25,496 nt of DNA from a virus. The position numbers and the translations under genes are program-made. The DNA lies in the IMG/VR virus record IMGVR_UViG_3300042397_000390, positions 1 through 25,496 of that record, one strand, 5' to 3'. Of this stretch, positions 23,608-25,496 are shown piece by piece. The notes below the pieces were generated by a model, which saw only the letters and a list, made by a program, of their open reading frames with translations, ran no database searches and had not been told where the DNA came from. How positions within the stretch are numbered: the first letter of the stretch is position 1; each line of letters begins with the position of its first letter.

Positions 23608-25473
23608 TTAAGCAATAAACATTGGTTCAAAAGTTTCAGTCATATCTTCAACGTGAGTATTATTCATGTCAAAATATACCTTAGATAACCAATTACCTAA
23701 TACTAATGCTGAATAACTATCTTTTCTAGGTTTATCTGGTCCAGATTTACGTTTAAGATTTGCAGGAAGATCAAAATTCTGCATACCTTGAGCAGATGTT
23801 GTTATTTGTATAAGAGCGCATTCTGTTTTTGTAAGCAAAATCATATCAGATAAATGTTCAACAAAGTCAATCATTTTAGCTTCTTCATTTTCTTTTTCAC
23901 TATCTAAAGCATTTGAAAATTTTATATCTGTTATACCTATATGCTTTTTAGTTTGACTTCTGAAGTTATCATCAATAGCGCGACTTGCAAAATATGTACG
24001 ACGATGATCGAAATTAGCTTGCAACATTTCATTCGCTAATCGTATCCAACCAGAAGTAGGCTTTCTTAAGAAAACATATTTGTAATCTGATTTATTATAT
24101 TCGCTCTTTGCAGAATATAAGTTCTGAGCATACTCTTCTGGTCTCTCAAATTCAGTTACCATTGGTTTCAAATTGATTTTAGCATCTTTAAATAATTCAC
24201 TTTCATTGCAAGAATTCATAAACTGAACGCCACCGTTATAATCCATGCAAATAGCCACAATATTAAAGTTCTGTAGTAGATATAAGAAATATTTAATATG
24301 ATCTTTCAATGAAGACCCAGAAAGAGCGTAAGAATGAACTAATGTGTTGATTTGTTTTTCTTTATTAATTTTTAAAACTTGAATAGCGAAATCGTCAGAT
24401 GATTCTGTTTCTGACCAAGAAGGATCAACCGCTAATATATATTCATCTTCAGAATTTCCTACGACTTCAACAGCAGGAAGCTCACCATCAGGCACTGTGC
24501 ATAATGCCATTTTAGATATTTTAAAATATCCAGAACTATCATCACTAAATTGTGCGCCAAACTCTCGCAAGAATTGTGATTCACTCATTGTAGCTTTCGC
24601 CTGATTGATCAAATTCTGATCGTATAACTGCACTGGAGCGCAATCATAAGAAAACTGCATGACGCAACGCTTTGTCTTTTCTTTGTTTTTAGGATTGAAT
24701 ATTAAATTCTCATACTGCTCATAAAGCTTATATAAATATTCAAATTTAAACGATGCTGAAGACAATGCAATCAATTTATTATTAGGCCAAATGTATCTTT
24801 CTTCTTCAGTCATCTCTCCTTTAGCAATTAATTGTGTTTCAAGATTATACAACTCTTCTCTCTGTGTGGGATTCTGAACTACAGACAAGAACGGTACGAT
24901 TACTTCGTTATAAATGCGCTCTGGCATCAATAAAAACTCATCAATAATAATTCTATGAAAGCGAAAACCACGAAGCTTTTCACCATCACCCAAAGGCAAT
25001 GCGCGAATGCGGCTTTTGCCAATTTCCATCACCCATTCATCATTAGATTTTGATACTTTTGTAATACATTGCTTGAGAAGATAGGCTTCAGGTTTAGCTG
25101 CAATATCTTCAATCTTTTTAAATATCATTTTTGACTGACGAAATGAGCGCGACAATATACCTGTTTCAACTCCTTGATTTAAAATAGCATCAAGTACAGC
25201 ATAAATACCAGTAGTATAAGATTTACTCATACCACGCGACCATACCCCTAAAAAATAATCACTTTCTAACATTCCTTTGATAGCCATGTGTTGAAAAGGA
25301 AAAAGTTTGACACCTGTTATCAAATCTGTAGCGAAAGTAGTATTATTGCGAAGAAATTGATAAAACAATAACTTCGCTTCTCGCTCTTCTATGTATCCAG
25401 GTATCTGCGCTAACTCCTCATTGGAAATTAAACGCGATTTCCTTGGTACTTGATTGCCTGTCTCCCAACTCAT
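23608..25473 (-). CDS. terL: Terminase large subunit
   Basis: This 621-residue protein is the packaging motor and headful or site nuclease. The ATPase has a Walker A variant SRGMSKS (79-85) and a Walker B with catalytic Glu, IIIDE (175-179). A coupling-type segment, LIALSSAS, follows near 234-241. The nuclease domain has D350 (ILAVDPSW), D411 (ICMDYNGG) and a distal acidic helix (FVEHLSDMILL). The protein is full length and starts MSWETGNQVP. No small terminase gene is visible in the remaining 23 bases. Its leader contains ATACAATATT, also found upstream of the 10077 gene. It heads the minus-strand structural operon. Confidence 0.93.
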   Translation of the reverse strand: MSWETGNQVPRKSRLISNEELAQIPGYIEEREAKLLFYQFLRNNTTFATDLITGVKLFPFQHMAIKGMLESDYFLGVWSRGMSKSYTTGIYAVLDAILNQGVETGILSRSFRQSKMIFKKIEDIAAKPEAYLLKQCITKVSKSNDEWVMEIGKSRIRALPLGDGEKLRGFRFHRIIIDEFLLMPERIYNEVIVPFLSVVQNPTQREELYNLETQLIAKGEMTEEERYIWPNNKLIALSSASFKFEYLYKLYEQYENLIFNPKNKEKTKRCVMQFSYDCAPVQLYDQNLINQAKATMSESQFLREFGAQFSDDSSGYFKISKMALCTVPDGELPAVEVVGNSEDEYILAVDPSWSETESSDDFAIQVLKINKEKQINTLVHSYALSGSSLKDHIKYFLYLLQNFNIVAICMDYNGGVQFMNSCNESELFKDAKINLKPMVTEFERPEEYAQNLYSAKSEYNKSDYKYVFLRKPTSGWIRLANEMLQANFDHRRTYFASRAIDDNFRSQTKKHIGITDIKFSNALDSEKENEEAKMIDFVEHLSDMILLTKTECALIQITTSAQGMQNFDLPANLKRKSGPDKPRKDSYSALVLGNWLSKVYFDMNNTHVEDMTETFEPMFIA

Positions 25474-25482
25474 TGTCTAAAA

Positions 25483-25492
25483 AATATTGTAT
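25483..25492 (-). promoter_or_regulatory. ATACAATATT element upstream of the terminase
   Basis: The minus-strand 10-mer ATACAATATT lies 9 bases before the terminase ATG. The same 10-mer lies 6 bases before the ATG at 10077 (10093-10084). It fits the looser RTRYAA pattern that includes the GTGTAA boxes and contains a -10-like TACAAT. Confidence 0.4.
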
Positions 25493-25496
25493 ATCT

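Noticed and set aside
1-25496. tRNA genes or integration (att) sites
   Set aside because: No cloverleaf-like sequence, integrase or attachment-type repeat was recognised; coding density leaves almost no room.

Overview
The window is a contiguous virion-structure module of a tailed double-stranded DNA bacteriophage (Caudoviricetes). A large terminase, portal, fused prohead protease/scaffold, capsid genes, connector-type genes, a tail tube, chaperone-position genes and a 2432-residue tape-measure protein lie in virion-assembly order with almost no intergenic space. One tube-like gene, no recognisable sheath gene and a very long tape measure suggest a long non-contractile tail; this is inference. 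The DNA is AT-rich (about one third G+C by eye). Start codons mostly lack a GGAGG-type Shine-Dalgarno sequence, so the host probably initiates translation without strong Shine-Dalgarno pairing (Bacteroidota do this, but the host cannot be assigned here). Nothing indicates integration.

Layout, read in the main (minus) direction from right to left: terminase large subunit (25473-23608), portal (23560-21524), protease/scaffold (21512-19896, with a probable nested scaffold start at 20606), probable decoration protein (19890-19213), major capsid protein (19191-18013) and its terminator (17962-17987). Then come a SAP-like small protein, a BppU-like small protein, a collagen-like fibre, a glycine-rich cysteine-containing adhesin candidate, a tail-fibre-chaperone-like protein and a probable head-tail adaptor (13948-13436). 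The next four genes (10118-13389: probable stopper, neck protein, tail completion protein, tail tube) lie on the plus strand. After them the minus strand resumes with two chaperone-position genes (10077-8333), the tape measure (8309-1011), a probable distal tail protein (1011-37) and the first bases of another gene at the left edge.

Flipping the 10078-13435 block in place would restore the canonical order adaptor, stopper, neck, terminator, tube, chaperones, tape measure. The block therefore looks like a precise local inversion, now bounded by a bidirectional terminator on one side and a 40-base divergent intergenic region on the other.

The most unusual object is the tape measure. Its middle third (residues about 549-1116) carries repeated GFIPNFA motifs separating globular-looking inserts. 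The second insert has a complete-looking PD-(D/E)XK nuclease signature (E879, D918, E932, K934), and the first may be a degenerate relative. A second unexpected signal is a GTGTAA (looser RTRYAA) box 8-13 bases upstream of the ATG of many genes. It could be a phage-specific -10-only promoter giving nearly leaderless messages, or an unusual translation-initiation element. No stretch longer than 300 bases lacks a gene.
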